Source: Aureicoccus marinus (GTDB lineage Bacteria; Bacteroidota; Bacteroidia; Flavobacteriales; Flavobacteriaceae). From it: a stretch of 64,000 bases of DNA. The translations under genes were made by a program, and so were the position numbers. The first letter of the stretch is position 1. Every line of letters begins with the position of its first letter. The notes under the pieces are model-generated. The model was not told the DNA's origin, searched no databases, and saw only the letters and a program-made list of their open reading frames with translations. This document shows positions 1-9,949 of this stretch, piece by piece. Location: NCBI RefSeq assembly GCF_002954325.1, contig NZ_MQVX01000001.1, forward strand, positions 2,460,743 to 2,524,742, given 5' to 3'.

Positions 1-125
1 ATACCATCAAAAGCTTTTACCTCAAAAAAGGGTCGGAGCTCTTTGGTTATCGTCTCGTCTTGTGCCTGTAGAGGGGCTCCAAGAAACATCACCAAAAGGC
101 AAATAATGAGTTTGTTGTTTTTCAT
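1..125 (-). CDS. Secreted protein, N-terminal fragment (probable GIN/DUF2807 domain)
   Basis: Only the first 41 or so codons are inside the window; the gene runs off the left edge. It starts with ATG at 123-125 and encodes a Lys/Asn-rich start, a hydrophobic core and a cleavage site ending APLQAQ, a typical Bacteroidota signal peptide. The mature start reads ELRPFFEVKAFDG. This resembles the opening of head-GIN (DUF2807) proteins, where a short acidic lead is followed by F-x-x-[VI]-x-x-[FS]-[DN]-G. The domain call is an inference from this short stretch. It lies 43 bp downstream of the rnr stop on the same strand. Confidence 0.55.
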   Translation of the reverse strand, partial: MKNNKLIICLLVMFLGAPLQAQDETITKELRPFFEVKAFDG

Positions 126-167
126 AATCGTTTGTATTGATTTGTTTTTAAGCCCCTTGTTCAAATT

Positions 168-2357
168 CTATTCCACAATTGCTTCTTCCAATAAAACAAA
201 ATCCAGATGGCGTTTTTCTAAATCCGCGTTTTTCACTCGCACATAAACGACATCTCCTAACTGATACATTTTGCCGCTGCGCTGCCCCACAATAGCAAAT
301 TGTCTTTCATCATAAATGTAGTGATCATCTTTGATCTCGCGAATCCGGACCATACCCTCACATTTATTCTCGGCAATTTCAACATAGATCCCCCATTCGG
401 TTACGCCAGAAATAACCCCCTTAAAATCCTGATCCATATGCTTCTGCATAAAACGGATCTGCATATATTTTATCGAATCCCTTTCGGCATTCGCTGCCAG
501 TACCTCGCGATCGGACGAATGTCGGCATCGCTCTTCATAAACGGCTGCTTTAGCCGATTTCCCCCCATCTAAATAGTGCTGTAAAAGTCGATGCACCATT
601 ACGTCCGGATACCGTCGAATAGGAGAGGTGAAGTGGCTGTAAAAATCAAAAGCCAGTCCGTAATGACCAATATTTTCTGTCGAGTACACCGCCTTACTCA
701 TACTGCGAATGGCCAGGGTATCGACCATATTCTGTTCCCGTGAACCCTTGACATCGTCAAGCAATTTATTCAAGGATTGACTGATGGACTTCTTGTCTTT
801 TAAGTTCAGACTATGACCAAAACGAGAAATCACTCCGTTCAAGGCGAAGAGCTTATCCATGTCGGGTTCGTCATGAATCCGGTAAACGAATGTCTTTTTT
901 TGCTTTCCTATGAATTCTGCCACTCGACGGTTGGCAAGCAACATAAATTCTTCGATCAATTTATTCGCCGCTTTCGACCGTTTAAAGTAAACTCCGGTCG
1001 GGTCATTTTCTTCATCCAATTGAAAACGAACCTCAATTTTATCAAAAGAGATAGCTCCCAATTTCATCCGGCGTGCCCGCATGATCATGGCCAGGCGATT
1101 CAACTCCAATACCGCTTCCTTGATTTGGTCCGAAACCGTGTAGGCGGCGCCCCGAATAGAAACTTCCTCCGGAATTTCGGCTTCTTCTGTTTCTATAATG
1201 TGCTGGGCTTCTTCGTAAGCGAAACGTTCATCTGAATAGGTCACGGTTCTTCCGAACCACTGATCCCGAATGTTCGCATGATCATCTAAAGTGAAGACCG
1301 CAGAGAAGGTGTATTTTTCTTCATGAGGTCGCAAAGAACACGCTTGGTTCGATAGAATTTCCGGCAACATGGGGACTACACGATCCACCAGGTAAACCGA
1401 AGTTGCCCGGGCGTAGGCTTCCTCATCCAAAAGGGTGTCCGGTTCCAGATAATACGAAACATCAGCAATGTGAATACCGACTTCTACCCAGCCATTCTCC
1501 AGGCGTTGAAACGAAAGGGCATCATCAAAATCCTTGGCATCCTTGGGATCGATCGTAAAGGTGAGCACCTCCCGAAAATCTCTCCGCTTGGTAATCTCTT
1601 CCGGTAAAATTCGGGTATCGATATTATTGGCAAACTTCTCTATTTCAGGCTCAAAGCGATAAGGTAAACCGTACTCGGCCAGAATAGAATGAATCTCGGT
1701 ATTGTGTTCTCCAGGCTTTCCTAACACTTCGACGACCTGACCGTAAGGAGAATCAGCTTCCTCCGGCCAAGCTCCGAGTTTAACCAGAACTTTATCCCCG
1801 TCTTCTGCCCCGTTTAGCGCATCACTGGGAATGAAAATATCGGTATACATGCGGGTATCCATCGGACGTAAAAAAGCGTAAGCATTGGCTTTGTCCACAA
1901 TCCCTACATAGGTGTCTTTTTTTCGTTCCAACACCCGGTGAATTTGGGCTTCCATTTTCTTACCCCTTCTCTTAGGTAAAAGAGAAAACTCCACCCGATC
2001 CCCGTGAAACGCGCGTCCTAAACGGTTGCCCTGAACAAAAAGATCATCCTGAAAGTCATCTGAAATGAGGTAGGCATTTCCGGAACTGGTCAGATCGACA
2101 AGACCTTCAAATTTGTCGCCTCTGCCTTCCAAAACAGCGAACTGCCCCCGGGATACTTCCCGTATTCGGTTCTTGGCTTTTAGCTGTCCGAGTCTCTTTA
2201 TCAGTTGGTTACGACTTTGGGTATCGGTTACCCCCAGTTTTTGAGCGATATCTTTATACGAAAAGGACTTCTTCGGAGAGCCTTCCAGGACCGTAAAAAT
2301 CCCTTTAGTCAATTCGTTCTTCCGCTGATTACTCGCCCTCTTTTTCCTTTTCGCCAT
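168..2357 (-). CDS. rnr: Ribonuclease R
   Basis: This is a 3'-5' exoribonuclease that degrades structured RNA and takes part in rRNA and tmRNA-linked decay in the cytoplasm. The 729-residue protein has the full RNase R order: an N-terminal winged helix (about 15-70), two cold-shock domains (about 80-215), the RNB catalytic domain (about 250-590) and a C-terminal S1 domain (about 640-725). The catalytic aspartate cluster DPKDAKDFDDA sits at 270-280, and the RNB signature HFTSPIRRYPD lies near 600. The N-terminus is lysine/arginine rich. The ATG at 2355-2357 is the first start after the upstream AT-rich gap. Length is slightly below the E. coli enzyme, as usual in Bacteroidota. It appears to be transcribed alone or together with the downstream GIN-type gene. 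Confidence 0.97.
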   Translation of the reverse strand: MAKRKKRASNQRKNELTKGIFTVLEGSPKKSFSYKDIAQKLGVTDTQSRNQLIKRLGQLKAKNRIREVSRGQFAVLEGRGDKFEGLVDLTSSGNAYLISDDFQDDLFVQGNRLGRAFHGDRVEFSLLPKRRGKKMEAQIHRVLERKKDTYVGIVDKANAYAFLRPMDTRMYTDIFIPSDALNGAEDGDKVLVKLGAWPEEADSPYGQVVEVLGKPGEHNTEIHSILAEYGLPYRFEPEIEKFANNIDTRILPEEITKRRDFREVLTFTIDPKDAKDFDDALSFQRLENGWVEVGIHIADVSYYLEPDTLLDEEAYARATSVYLVDRVVPMLPEILSNQACSLRPHEEKYTFSAVFTLDDHANIRDQWFGRTVTYSDERFAYEEAQHIIETEEAEIPEEVSIRGAAYTVSDQIKEAVLELNRLAMIMRARRMKLGAISFDKIEVRFQLDEENDPTGVYFKRSKAANKLIEEFMLLANRRVAEFIGKQKKTFVYRIHDEPDMDKLFALNGVISRFGHSLNLKDKKSISQSLNKLLDDVKGSREQNMVDTLAIRSMSKAVYSTENIGHYGLAFDFYSHFTSPIRRYPDVMVHRLLQHYLDGGKSAKAAVYEERCRHSSDREVLAANAERDSIKYMQIRFMQKHMDQDFKGVISGVTEWGIYVEIAENKCEGMVRIREIKDDHYIYDERQFAIVGQRSGKMYQLGDVVYVRVKNADLEKRHLDFVLLEEAIVE

Positions 2358-2891
2358 TCACTCAAACTTTGAAGCAAATTACGAATATTCCACCGAGAGC
2401 TACCCAAGATTTACTTCACAGCTATTAAACTATATATATTCTTTTTCTTCTTTTTTAAAAATGAAATATGATAATCATTATAGCTTGTTAATGAGCGGGA
2501 AAACTTTTCTGTTTTTTATTTGGAAAATGGGTTGTCAATTCTTGTGAACAGCTTATCGAAAATAGAAGATCAGTGGATCAAGGAATTAACAAAAATATCA
2601 ACAAGGCTTGACTTGAATTATTGACTGTATTTTTGGAAAAAAAAGAAGAAAAGTAGCTGTTAATTAGTGGGCCTTTCGATTGGGATAAATCGGAAGCAAA
2701 AAATGATCAAATGAAGGGGCTAACTAAAAAGAAAAGTCTATCAGCATAATATTTTTGATTTACCAAATCTTCTTTTGGCTTTTTCTGGATTTTGTATTCA
2801 CATTATCTTCACTTTTTGTCAACTTGATTTTCAAGCAATTAGACGGCTTGAATAAAGATATTAACATCACTGAAAATCAGTACTTTAGCTT
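2358..2891. other. Intergenic region, 534 bp, no gene seen
   Basis: This AT-rich stretch lies between the divergent starts of rnr and the GNAT gene. It has many A and T runs and no open reading frame with coding character on either strand. I found no strong inverted repeat and no full TTG-N19-TAnnTTTG promoter. It presumably holds both promoters and possibly a long leader for either gene. Confidence 0.5.
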
Positions 2892-3344
2892 ATGGTAGAG
2901 CAATATAAGAGCTTCGAGGAATTGAGTCTCAAGGAGTTGTATACCATTTTACAACTGCGCTCTGAAATTTTTGTCGTAGAGCAGAACTGTGTTTATCAGG
3001 ATCTCGATGGCGAAGACTACAGAGCCATACACTTCTTATGCACATCAGACCAGAACAAAGGGGACTTAGTGGCGTATTGCCGCATATTTATGCCCGAGAG
3101 CAAACAAGAAGAGGCTAAGATTGGACGGGTACTGGTAAAAGAGGAGCACCGCACCGCTGGTTACGGCAGAAAAATGATGATGTCGGCCATGAAATGGATC
3201 AATCAACAGGGTGTTGATAAGATGCGTTTAGAAGCCCAAACCTATTTAATCGGCTTTTATTCTTCCTTGGGTTTTGAAGCCCAGGGCGAGGAATACCTGG
3301 AAGATGGCATCCCTCATATCAGCATGGCTTTAAGGCCGCAATAG
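2892..3344 (+). CDS. GNAT family N-acetyltransferase, ElaA type
   Basis: This is a 150-residue single-domain acyl-CoA N-acetyltransferase; the substrate is unknown. The N-terminal pattern LRSEIFVVEQ-x-C-x-Y-x-D-x-D is diagnostic for the ElaA subfamily. The acetyl-CoA pyrophosphate-binding region follows as IGRVLVKEEHRTAGYGRKMM (about 77-97, matching the R/Q-x-x-G-x-G/A pattern with the small variation YGRK). The C-terminus GFYSSLGFEAQGEEYLEDGIP is the usual GNAT strand and loop. The gene runs convergent to the S41 protease gene, and their 3' ends overlap by 15 bp. Start ATG at 2892. Confidence 0.93.
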   Translation: MVEQYKSFEELSLKELYTILQLRSEIFVVEQNCVYQDLDGEDYRAIHFLCTSDQNKGDLVAYCRIFMPESKQEEAKIGRVLVKEEHRTAGYGRKMMMSAMKWINQQGVDKMRLEAQTYLIGFYSSLGFEAQGEEYLEDGIPHISMALRPQ

Positions 3345-4967
3345 TTGTTGATAACGATTACTATTCCCGAGTACGCTTATCGCCTCCTGAATGACCTTAT
3401 CTTCTTTGAGGTAATGGGTGTACAGCCCTTTACGGTAGAAATACCGCTTGAGAAGTTCCTCTTCAATATACTTTTGAATCGGCACCTGATAGGTATCAAG
3501 GGCTTTGAGTTTTTCTTGTTGAAAACGTTTTTCCAGTTCGTCAAAACCAGCTTCAATATCACTGGAAGCTAAATCGTTTTTGGATTCCCTGGCTTTTTTC
3601 AACAGGGCTTCTGTGGGGGTGTTGAATTGAATTCCTTCTTTCTTCGCGAAGTTTTTAAAAGTTTGGTAGTCCTGTGGAGTAAAACGGAAATCACCCAATT
3701 CTTTAAATGGGTTTTTGTAATAAAAGTCTGTTGCAAAATTGAAAAGCACTTCGTTGCCTTGAAGCGAACGAATAAAGTCATTAGTTTGAGCTTCAGCGAC
3801 GAGAATTTCTGGTAAAACTCCTCCTCCGTCTTGAACAGTACGACCGCTTCTGGTAGTAAAGTTTTGGTAATTGCTGTTGCGAACAGCATTTCCGCCTTCG
3901 TCTCTGTTCCAATAATCCAAGGCCTGAATACAGCGACCCGAAGGGGTGTAGTAACGTGAAATAGTCACTTTAAGCTGGGTCCCATAAGTCAAACGCAAAG
4001 GGCGTTGAACCAAGCCTTTTCCAAAACTACGACCTCCTAAAATAACGGCGCGGTCCAAGTCCTGTAATCCACCTGAAACGATTTCACTGGCAGAAGCACT
4101 GCGGCCATCGACCAAAATAGCCAATGGAATTTCGGTATCGACTGCTTTGTTTTTGGTGCGGTATTCCCGATTGAATTTTTTGACTTTGGAACGGGTTGTA
4201 ACGATTAACTCCCCTTTAGGAACAAAAAGGTTGACAATTTCGATCGCTTCCGACAGAAGACCTCCGGGGTTGCCTCGTAAATCCAGCACAATACGCTCTG
4301 CTCCTTCTGCTTTTAGGTCTATCAGGGCTTCCTTGGTCTGAGCAGATGCTTTGCGGTTGAATCGGGTTAGCGCAATGTATCCGGTTTTATCATCGGCTAA
4401 AGCGTAAAAAGGAACAGCATCTACTTCTACGTTGGCCCGGCCAACTGCAGCGGTCATTTGCTTATCCTGGCGTTTATAAATCAATTCAACTTCGGTATTT
4501 CGAGCGCCTTTGAGAAGTTCACTTGCATTGCCTTCAAAACCGCTCAAGTCCGTTCCATCAATAGAAATTATTTCGTCTCCGGCCTTTAAACCTGCTTGAT
4601 CGGCCGGATAGCCTTGGTAAGCTTCAACAATCACCACCTTGTCGGCATAGCTGCGTACGCTGGCTCCAATACCGGAGTACTCTCCGGAGTTGTTGATTTT
4701 GTAGGCCTCTACATCCTGTTCGTTCAAAAATGTGGTGTAGGGATCCAGGTCTTCCAACATGCTTTTAATCGCTGTATCCATCAGGTCTCCCGGATTGGTA
4801 TCGTCCACGTAATTCATGTTCAATTCTTTGAACAGGGTGGTGAAAATTTCGATCTGCTTGGCGATTTCAAAGAAGTTGTTGGCAAAGGAAGTATTACCTA
4901 CCCAAAGCACTGCCACGGTGGCGACAACGAGGGATCTTTTAAGAATCTGCTTTTTTGTTGCTTTCAT
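3330..4967 (-). CDS. S41 family C-terminal processing peptidase
   Basis: This is a 545-residue periplasmic or secreted serine protease of the CtpA/Prc class, which cleaves C-terminal tails of envelope proteins. From the chosen start (ATG 4965-4967) there is a basic N-terminus and hydrophobic signal segment, a helical domain, a PDZ domain (about 95-170, with GYPADQAGLKAGDEI) and the S41 core. The catalytic pair is visible as Ser292 in GRSASASE and Lys317 in GGRSFGKG. The C-terminal 150 residues are the extension seen in Bacteroidota members. The open frame extends upstream to 5033, but that part lacks a signal peptide and lies inside rnpA, so the internal ATG is preferred. It still overlaps rnpA by 29 bp, which suggests translational coupling. 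Confidence 0.94.
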   Translation of the reverse strand: MKATKKQILKRSLVVATVAVLWVGNTSFANNFFEIAKQIEIFTTLFKELNMNYVDDTNPGDLMDTAIKSMLEDLDPYTTFLNEQDVEAYKINNSGEYSGIGASVRSYADKVVIVEAYQGYPADQAGLKAGDEIISIDGTDLSGFEGNASELLKGARNTEVELIYKRQDKQMTAAVGRANVEVDAVPFYALADDKTGYIALTRFNRKASAQTKEALIDLKAEGAERIVLDLRGNPGGLLSEAIEIVNLFVPKGELIVTTRSKVKKFNREYRTKNKAVDTEIPLAILVDGRSASASEIVSGGLQDLDRAVILGGRSFGKGLVQRPLRLTYGTQLKVTISRYYTPSGRCIQALDYWNRDEGGNAVRNSNYQNFTTRSGRTVQDGGGVLPEILVAEAQTNDFIRSLQGNEVLFNFATDFYYKNPFKELGDFRFTPQDYQTFKNFAKKEGIQFNTPTEALLKKARESKNDLASSDIEAGFDELEKRFQQEKLKALDTYQVPIQKYIEEELLKRYFYRKGLYTHYLKEDKVIQEAISVLGNSNRYQQLLRP

Positions 4968-5322
4968 TTTGAACGATTTGATGCAATGCACTTTCCATAG
5001 AACGCAGAATTCGGTTACTGCGTGTAAGTTCACGACTTCTGTAAATACAGATCAGTCGTACCGGGCCTTCAAGAGGCGCGAGCAGGTGTTGATGTAAGCG
5101 ATAGGCTTCCCGCATTTGCCGCTTGATGCGGTTGCGGTCTACGGCACGCTTAAAACTCCTTTTAGGAGCAATAAAGGCCGCTGCAGAATGCGTCCCTTCC
5201 TGTAGAGGGAGGTATTTTATTCGCAGCGGCCCCTGTTGTATGGTAAAGCCTTGTTGATACAGGCTTTGTATAGCCGATGAGGATTTTATCCGCTGAGCGG
5301 AACCTAATCGACGCTTATTCAT
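4939..5322 (-). CDS. rnpA: Ribonuclease P protein component
   Basis: This is the protein subunit of RNase P, which matures tRNA 5' ends together with the M1-type RNA. The 127-residue basic protein carries the diagnostic RNR box as RNRIKRQMREAYR in the middle, preceded by the substrate-binding strand region (AAFIAPKRSFKRAVDRN). It sits between an M1 peptidase and an S41 protease instead of beside rpmH/yidC. Its ATG shares one base with the TAA stop of the upstream M1 peptidase gene (TAATG), and its 3' end overlaps the S41 gene, so the three are very probably co-transcribed. Confidence 0.96.
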   Translation of the reverse strand: MNKRRLGSAQRIKSSSAIQSLYQQGFTIQQGPLRIKYLPLQEGTHSAAAFIAPKRSFKRAVDRNRIKRQMREAYRLHQHLLAPLEGPVRLICIYRSRELTRSNRILRSMESALHQIVQNESNKKADS

Positions 5323-7175
5323 TATTGACCTTGATAAACATTGTTATCGCGATCGACATCTGCCATCAGATTCGATGGATCAATCACAATCTGTTCGATT
5401 TCTTCTGGTGCAAAAGGGAGTTCCAGAGAATAAGTCGGGTAAGCCCAAGCCCAGTCAGCAGCAAGGGTGCGCTTCATCTGAGGGTAAGGGTTCTCTTTTT
5501 CTCCTCGCATCATACGCAGAGGAATATAGAACAGCTCCGCTGTGCCGTCTTTCTTTACCACAACCACATCCAAAGGCATGGGCATTAAACCGATACGCTT
5601 TAGGTTAAGGGTACTTCCACCTTCGCGCGCATCCAAAGACTCAATACCGTAATCGATGGTGTTGGTCGTCTGGGTCCAATCCGTAAGGTACCAGTCCAAC
5701 TGCATCCCGGAAACTTTTTCGGCTGAGCGCTTAAAGTCGTTCGGTACTGGGTGTTTGAATTTGAAATCGTGGAAGTAGCGCTTGATGCTTTCCATCAGGT
5801 TTTCTTGTCCGATGACGTAAGCCAACTGCGCTAAGAAAACCGATCCTTTGCTATAGGCAGAAGCGCCATAAGCACCGTTGAGCTCATAGCGGTCAGCATG
5901 CGTAGTCTGTGGGTGCTCAACTCCAGAAGTGGCCAGGCGTAAATAGCTCCCGTAGCTCCCTGTAAAAGGGTTCTCTCTGTTCTGCTCCATGATTTCATTC
6001 ATGCAAAGCGAACTGATAAAAGAGGTGAAACCTTCATCCATCCACTCGTATTTGGATTCATTGGTCGCAAGCACGTGCTGAAACCAAGAGTGAGCCAGTT
6101 CGTGAACCATGACCCCAACCAGGCTGTTGAAGCTGCGCTTCCCGGTGATCAGCGTACTCATGGCGTATTCCATACCACCATCACCCCCTTGTACAACAGA
6201 GTATTGATCATAGGGGTATTGACCGATATTCTTGCTAAAGAATTCCATAGCCGCAGCTGTTTTGGGCTGCAAATAGGTCCAGTTTTCTTTCAGCTCAGGA
6301 TCGTCTTTGTAAAAGAAGTGCAGAGTAGGACCGTTTGGCATTTCGTATACATCGTGTACATAGTTAGGATCTGCTCCCCACATGAAATCGTGAACCATTG
6401 GTGCTTTAAAGTGCCAGGTTTGCTTCTTCTTTTTGCGCTTCACTTTGGTGCCTTTAGCCTCGTATCCGTGCCCAATTTCGTTCGGATTTTGGAGGTAGCC
6501 CGTTCCCCCGATCGTGTAGTCGCTGTCTATGGTGATCTTTACATCAAAGTCTCCCCAAACACCGTGAAATTCACGTGCGATATACGGGTTCGGATGCCAA
6601 CCTTGGGCATCGTATTCGGCTAATTTTGGGTACCACTGACTCATTGAAAGAGCAACTCCTTCAGCGGAATTGCGCCCAGAACGACGGATCTGTACCGGCA
6701 CTTGCCCCTTAAAAACCATGTCCAATTGTGTGCTGGCTCCAGGCATTAAAGGCTTGGCCAAATCGACGACCAAAATGGTTTCCTCTTCGCTATAAGCAAC
6801 AGCGGCTCCATCTTGTTTTAAAGACTCTACCCGTAAAAACCCAATTTCTTCCGGGCTCAAGGAGGCGATTCGGCTTTTGCCTTCGGAAGTCATTCGACGG
6901 TCCGGATCCTTGATGCCCTGTAGGCGGGCATCCATCTCACTCCCGGGCTGGAAAGCGTTGAAGTACATATGGTAGAACACCCGGTTCAGGGTATCAGGCG
7001 AGTGATTGGTATAGGTCAAGGATTGTTTTCCGTCGTATTGGAAATTCTTGACATTCATATCAATCTGCATTTTGTAGTCCACTTCCTGTTGCCAGTAAGC
7101 GGCATTACTTTGAGCGTGAAGCCCAGCCGTGATGCACGTTAGGCCAAGCGCCAATAAGAGCAAATTCTTTCGCAT
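5322..7175 (-). CDS. M1 family metallopeptidase
   Basis: This is a secreted zinc aminopeptidase-like enzyme of 617 residues. A signal peptide (residues 1-22, ending LHAQ) is followed by the N-terminal beta domain, then the catalytic thermolysin-like domain. The zinc motif HELAH is at 358-362 with the third ligand Glu381 in WMDEGFTSF. An exopeptidase-type GGMEY stands at 333-337 where GAMEN is typical. The C-terminal part is short compared with ERAP-type enzymes, as common for Bacteroidota members. It is 29 bp downstream of the S8 protease stop and overlaps rnpA by one base. It probably cleaves peptides outside the cytoplasm. Confidence 0.94.
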   Translation of the reverse strand: MRKNLLLLALGLTCITAGLHAQSNAAYWQQEVDYKMQIDMNVKNFQYDGKQSLTYTNHSPDTLNRVFYHMYFNAFQPGSEMDARLQGIKDPDRRMTSEGKSRIASLSPEEIGFLRVESLKQDGAAVAYSEEETILVVDLAKPLMPGASTQLDMVFKGQVPVQIRRSGRNSAEGVALSMSQWYPKLAEYDAQGWHPNPYIAREFHGVWGDFDVKITIDSDYTIGGTGYLQNPNEIGHGYEAKGTKVKRKKKKQTWHFKAPMVHDFMWGADPNYVHDVYEMPNGPTLHFFYKDDPELKENWTYLQPKTAAAMEFFSKNIGQYPYDQYSVVQGGDGGMEYAMSTLITGKRSFNSLVGVMVHELAHSWFQHVLATNESKYEWMDEGFTSFISSLCMNEIMEQNRENPFTGSYGSYLRLATSGVEHPQTTHADRYELNGAYGASAYSKGSVFLAQLAYVIGQENLMESIKRYFHDFKFKHPVPNDFKRSAEKVSGMQLDWYLTDWTQTTNTIDYGIESLDAREGGSTLNLKRIGLMPMPLDVVVVKKDGTAELFYIPLRMMRGEKENPYPQMKRTLAADWAWAYPTYSLELPFAPEEIEQIVIDPSNLMADVDRDNNVYQGQ

Positions 7176-7204
7176 AATGATGAGTTGTGTTCTTGTGTTA
7201 ATTA

Positions 7205-8835
7205 TTATTTCGCTGATAAGGCCAAACTCGCCTTTCCTTTACTGACCTGATCGGCAAGAAGAAGGGCGTTGTAGGCGTTTAGCATTTTTCCTGATTTCGC
7301 AACTTCGTTGAAGCGAGCTGTTTTTCCGTTTTGTCCAGGTACGAGCAATTCGGTTTTCGTAGTCAATCCGGATTGCATCAAGATTTGTTTGACCTGAACA
7401 GCGCTGAGTTTAGGGTAGTATGAGCGAATCAAAGCAGCAACACCACTAACCGCCGGAGCGGCCATGGAAGTCCCATCGCTGTAATCGTATTCACTTCCCG
7501 GCACGGTAGAATAAATATCACTACCTGGAGCAAAAAGATCCACATTGCGGGCACCGTAATTTGAAAAAACGGACAGCATTTCTGGTCCGTATTCTGGAGC
7601 CAAGGAGCCGATGGTAATCACGTTGTTGGCAATTTCTTGTGTTCCAAACCTATGGTCGTTCGGGTAATTCGGATTGCTGGAGTCATCGATGTTGTGGGAA
7701 TCGTTACCTGCTGCATGAACAATCAACACGTCTTTGGAAGCAGCGTATTGAATGGCCTCGTATACCCATTCTGCATTTGGCGAGAAGGATTTCCCGAAAC
7801 TGCAGTTGATGATTCGCGCCCCGTTATCGACCGCATACCGAATACCAAGGGCAATGTCTTTGTCGTATTCGTCTCCGTTGGGTACCGCCCGAATACTCAT
7901 GATTTGAACATTCTTGGCTACGCCATCTACTCCGATACCGTTGTTGCGTTCGGCGGCAATAATACCGGCCACGTGGGTGCCGTGCATTTCGTCTTCATGG
8001 CGGTTACTCGGGTCTCCGTTCCCGTAACCCCGATCATTGAAATCATAAGGGTTGTCGCCTACCACAGCGCGGCCATCCCATTGTACATTGTAGTTGTAAT
8101 TGGCTTGCTCGGTAAAGTATTGAACGCCAAATTCAATCTCTTCCAATACTTCTTCAATACTGTCGCCGTAGAGGAACATTTGCTTTAAAATGCCTACGCT
8201 TTGTTGCATCTCAGCCTTGGTGATTCTAGCCAGATCTTCTTTGGTGTAAGAACTTTGGTTGAGCTCTTTCTTAACCGCTGCATCGGCCTGCTTGACAGCG
8301 GCCAAGATCTGCGTGTATTGGGCTTTATTTTGTTGCGCCTTGGGAAGTTCCGCATCGATTTCGGCCTGCGCTTTGGCACGAGTCGCCGCATCACCTAACT
8401 GAAGGCGTAACATCCGTGCAGATTCCAGTTGTTCATTATAGGACTCGCCTAAAAAGTTGTAGCCGTGAATGTCATCGACATAGCCGTTACCATCGTCGTC
8501 TTTTCCGTTTCCGGCTTTTTCGCCTTTGTTGGTCCAGATCACGTCGTCCAAATCGTTGTGATCCAAGTCAATTCCGGAATCCAATACAGCAACAACAACA
8601 GTCGCTCCTTTTCTTTTCCCTAAGAAAGCATACGCACGGTCCAAACTGATCCCAGGCAGGGTGTCTTGTACCAGGTCGGCCTGCGCCCAGCGCTGCTTTT
8701 CAGCATCAGTCAGTTCCATTATTTTGGAAGGGAGGGTGTCTATGTTCTCTACAGGGGTCGAAACCAAGGTGGTCGATCCACAGCTAGCCAATAGACCAGC
8801 ACAGACAAGAAGAAGGGGGATTTTGAATAATTCAT
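7205..8835 (-). CDS. S8 family subtilisin-like lipoprotein (frameshift in signal peptide)
   Basis: This is a secreted subtilase. The triad is visible as Asp in AVLDSGIDLDH, His in HGTHVAGI and Ser in GTSMAAPAVSG (about residues 71, 270 and 445 of the uninterrupted frame). An insert of about 150 residues rich in Ala, Gln and Lys separates Asp and His. The uninterrupted frame begins only at a TTG (8789-8791) in the middle of a lipobox, LLASC. Upstream in that frame a complete hydrophobic lipoprotein signal is encoded, but there is no start codon before the stop at 8861. ATG 8833-8835 lies one frame off. Restoring one A gives MKLFKIPLLLVCAGLLASCG, a perfect type II signal peptide. The corrected product is about 543 residues and anchored to the outer membrane. 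The gene follows the MBL gene and precedes the M1 peptidase gene. Confidence 0.85.
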
Positions 8836-8860
8836 ATAAACAGATTAGATCAGTAAAACT

Positions 8861-9725
8861 CTACAGCGAATCGAATATTTCGCTGAATCCAAATATTTCG
8901 TCTTTTCGAACCCCTTTTTCTGTGTTTTTTAAGGAGCACAACTCGTTGTGGGCGTCATGCTCAAAGAGCAGGAGCCAGTTTTCTTCTGTAGCTTTTTGCA
9001 AAAACGGGCCTTTTCGTCCAAGGTGAGCAAGGGCCGGGTGTCGTACCCCATTACATAAGGTAAGGGAATATGGCCTACCGTGGCAATAAGGTCAGCCGAA
9101 AACACCAGGGTTTGACCCTTGTAATCAATGACTGGAAGCATTTGTTTTTCGGTATGCCCATCCACACAAAGCACGCGGAAACCCAAAGGAGTATCCTGCA
9201 GGTAATCGGTGGAATTTAAAGGCAAAAACTCAAGCTGTCCACTCTCTTGAATAGGCAGTATATTTTCTTTTAAGAAGGAGGCTTTTTCCCGTGCATTGGG
9301 CTTGGTTGCCCACTCCCAATGGTTTTTGTTGGTCCAGTATCGCGCATTCGGAAAGGCGCATTCGTAACTGGTTCGCTTGTCATTCCACTTCACTGCACCC
9401 CCACAATGATCAAAGTGCAGGTGGGTCAAAAAAACATCGGTTACATCCTCGGCAGAAAAGCCTTTTTCTTTCAGGGACTTATGCAGTTCAAAATCACCCA
9501 AAGGGAATAGTAGCCGAAAAATTTGTCGGACTGCTTGTTGCCCATTCCAGTGTCGATCAACACCAAGCGATCGCCATCCTCGATGAGGTAGCACCGGGCA
9601 GCAATATCGATTAAATTTTTGGAGTCTGCAGGGTTTGTTCGGGTCCAAATAGATTTAGGAACCACACCAAACATGGCTCCGCCATCGAGTTTAAACCGCC
9701 CTGCCTCAATGGGGTAGAGCTGCAT
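8861..9725 (-). CDS. MBL-fold metallo-hydrolase (two frameshifts)
   Basis: This metallo-beta-lactamase-fold hydrolase has no known substrate; relatives include quinolone- and lactone-degrading enzymes. The start ATG at 9723-9725 opens MQLYPIEAGRFKLDGGAMFG, typical of this family. The metal motif HLHFDHCGG is in the second frame segment. Near 9507 the frame changes between DKFFGYY and GDFELHKSL. Near 9000 it changes again inside a T run (ARF then LQKATEENW). After the second change the C-terminus FEHDAHNELCSLKNTEKG matches the family end and stops at 8861. Adding one base at each site yields about 288 residues, the normal length. Both shifts look like single-base losses. It is the first gene of the leftward protease run. 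Confidence 0.85.
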
Positions 9726-9949
9726 AAAAAAGTCAAATGGGGCTTAAATTAGTAAAAGTGCCGCGGAATAAGGGGAGAGGCAGCTTATTATTCGCCAATT
9801 TTTAACAAATCAAAGGGAATCTACCTGCAAAAGAGCCCTTAAGCCATTCGAACCGAAACAAGCCGAAAAACCCCTGTTTTCTTTGGCCGGACTTCCGCTG
9901 AAAAGCCCCGGTTTTGGTCAAAAAAGTTATTTTTAGGCAAAATTGAATT

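Noticed and set aside
300..2360. Plus-strand open frames over the rnr gene
   Set aside because: They are antisense shadows of a conserved RNase R frame and have no homology-like motifs.
4968..5033. Longer N-terminus of the S41 protease
   Set aside because: The extra 22 residues lie in rnpA, break the signal peptide logic and lack protein-like character.
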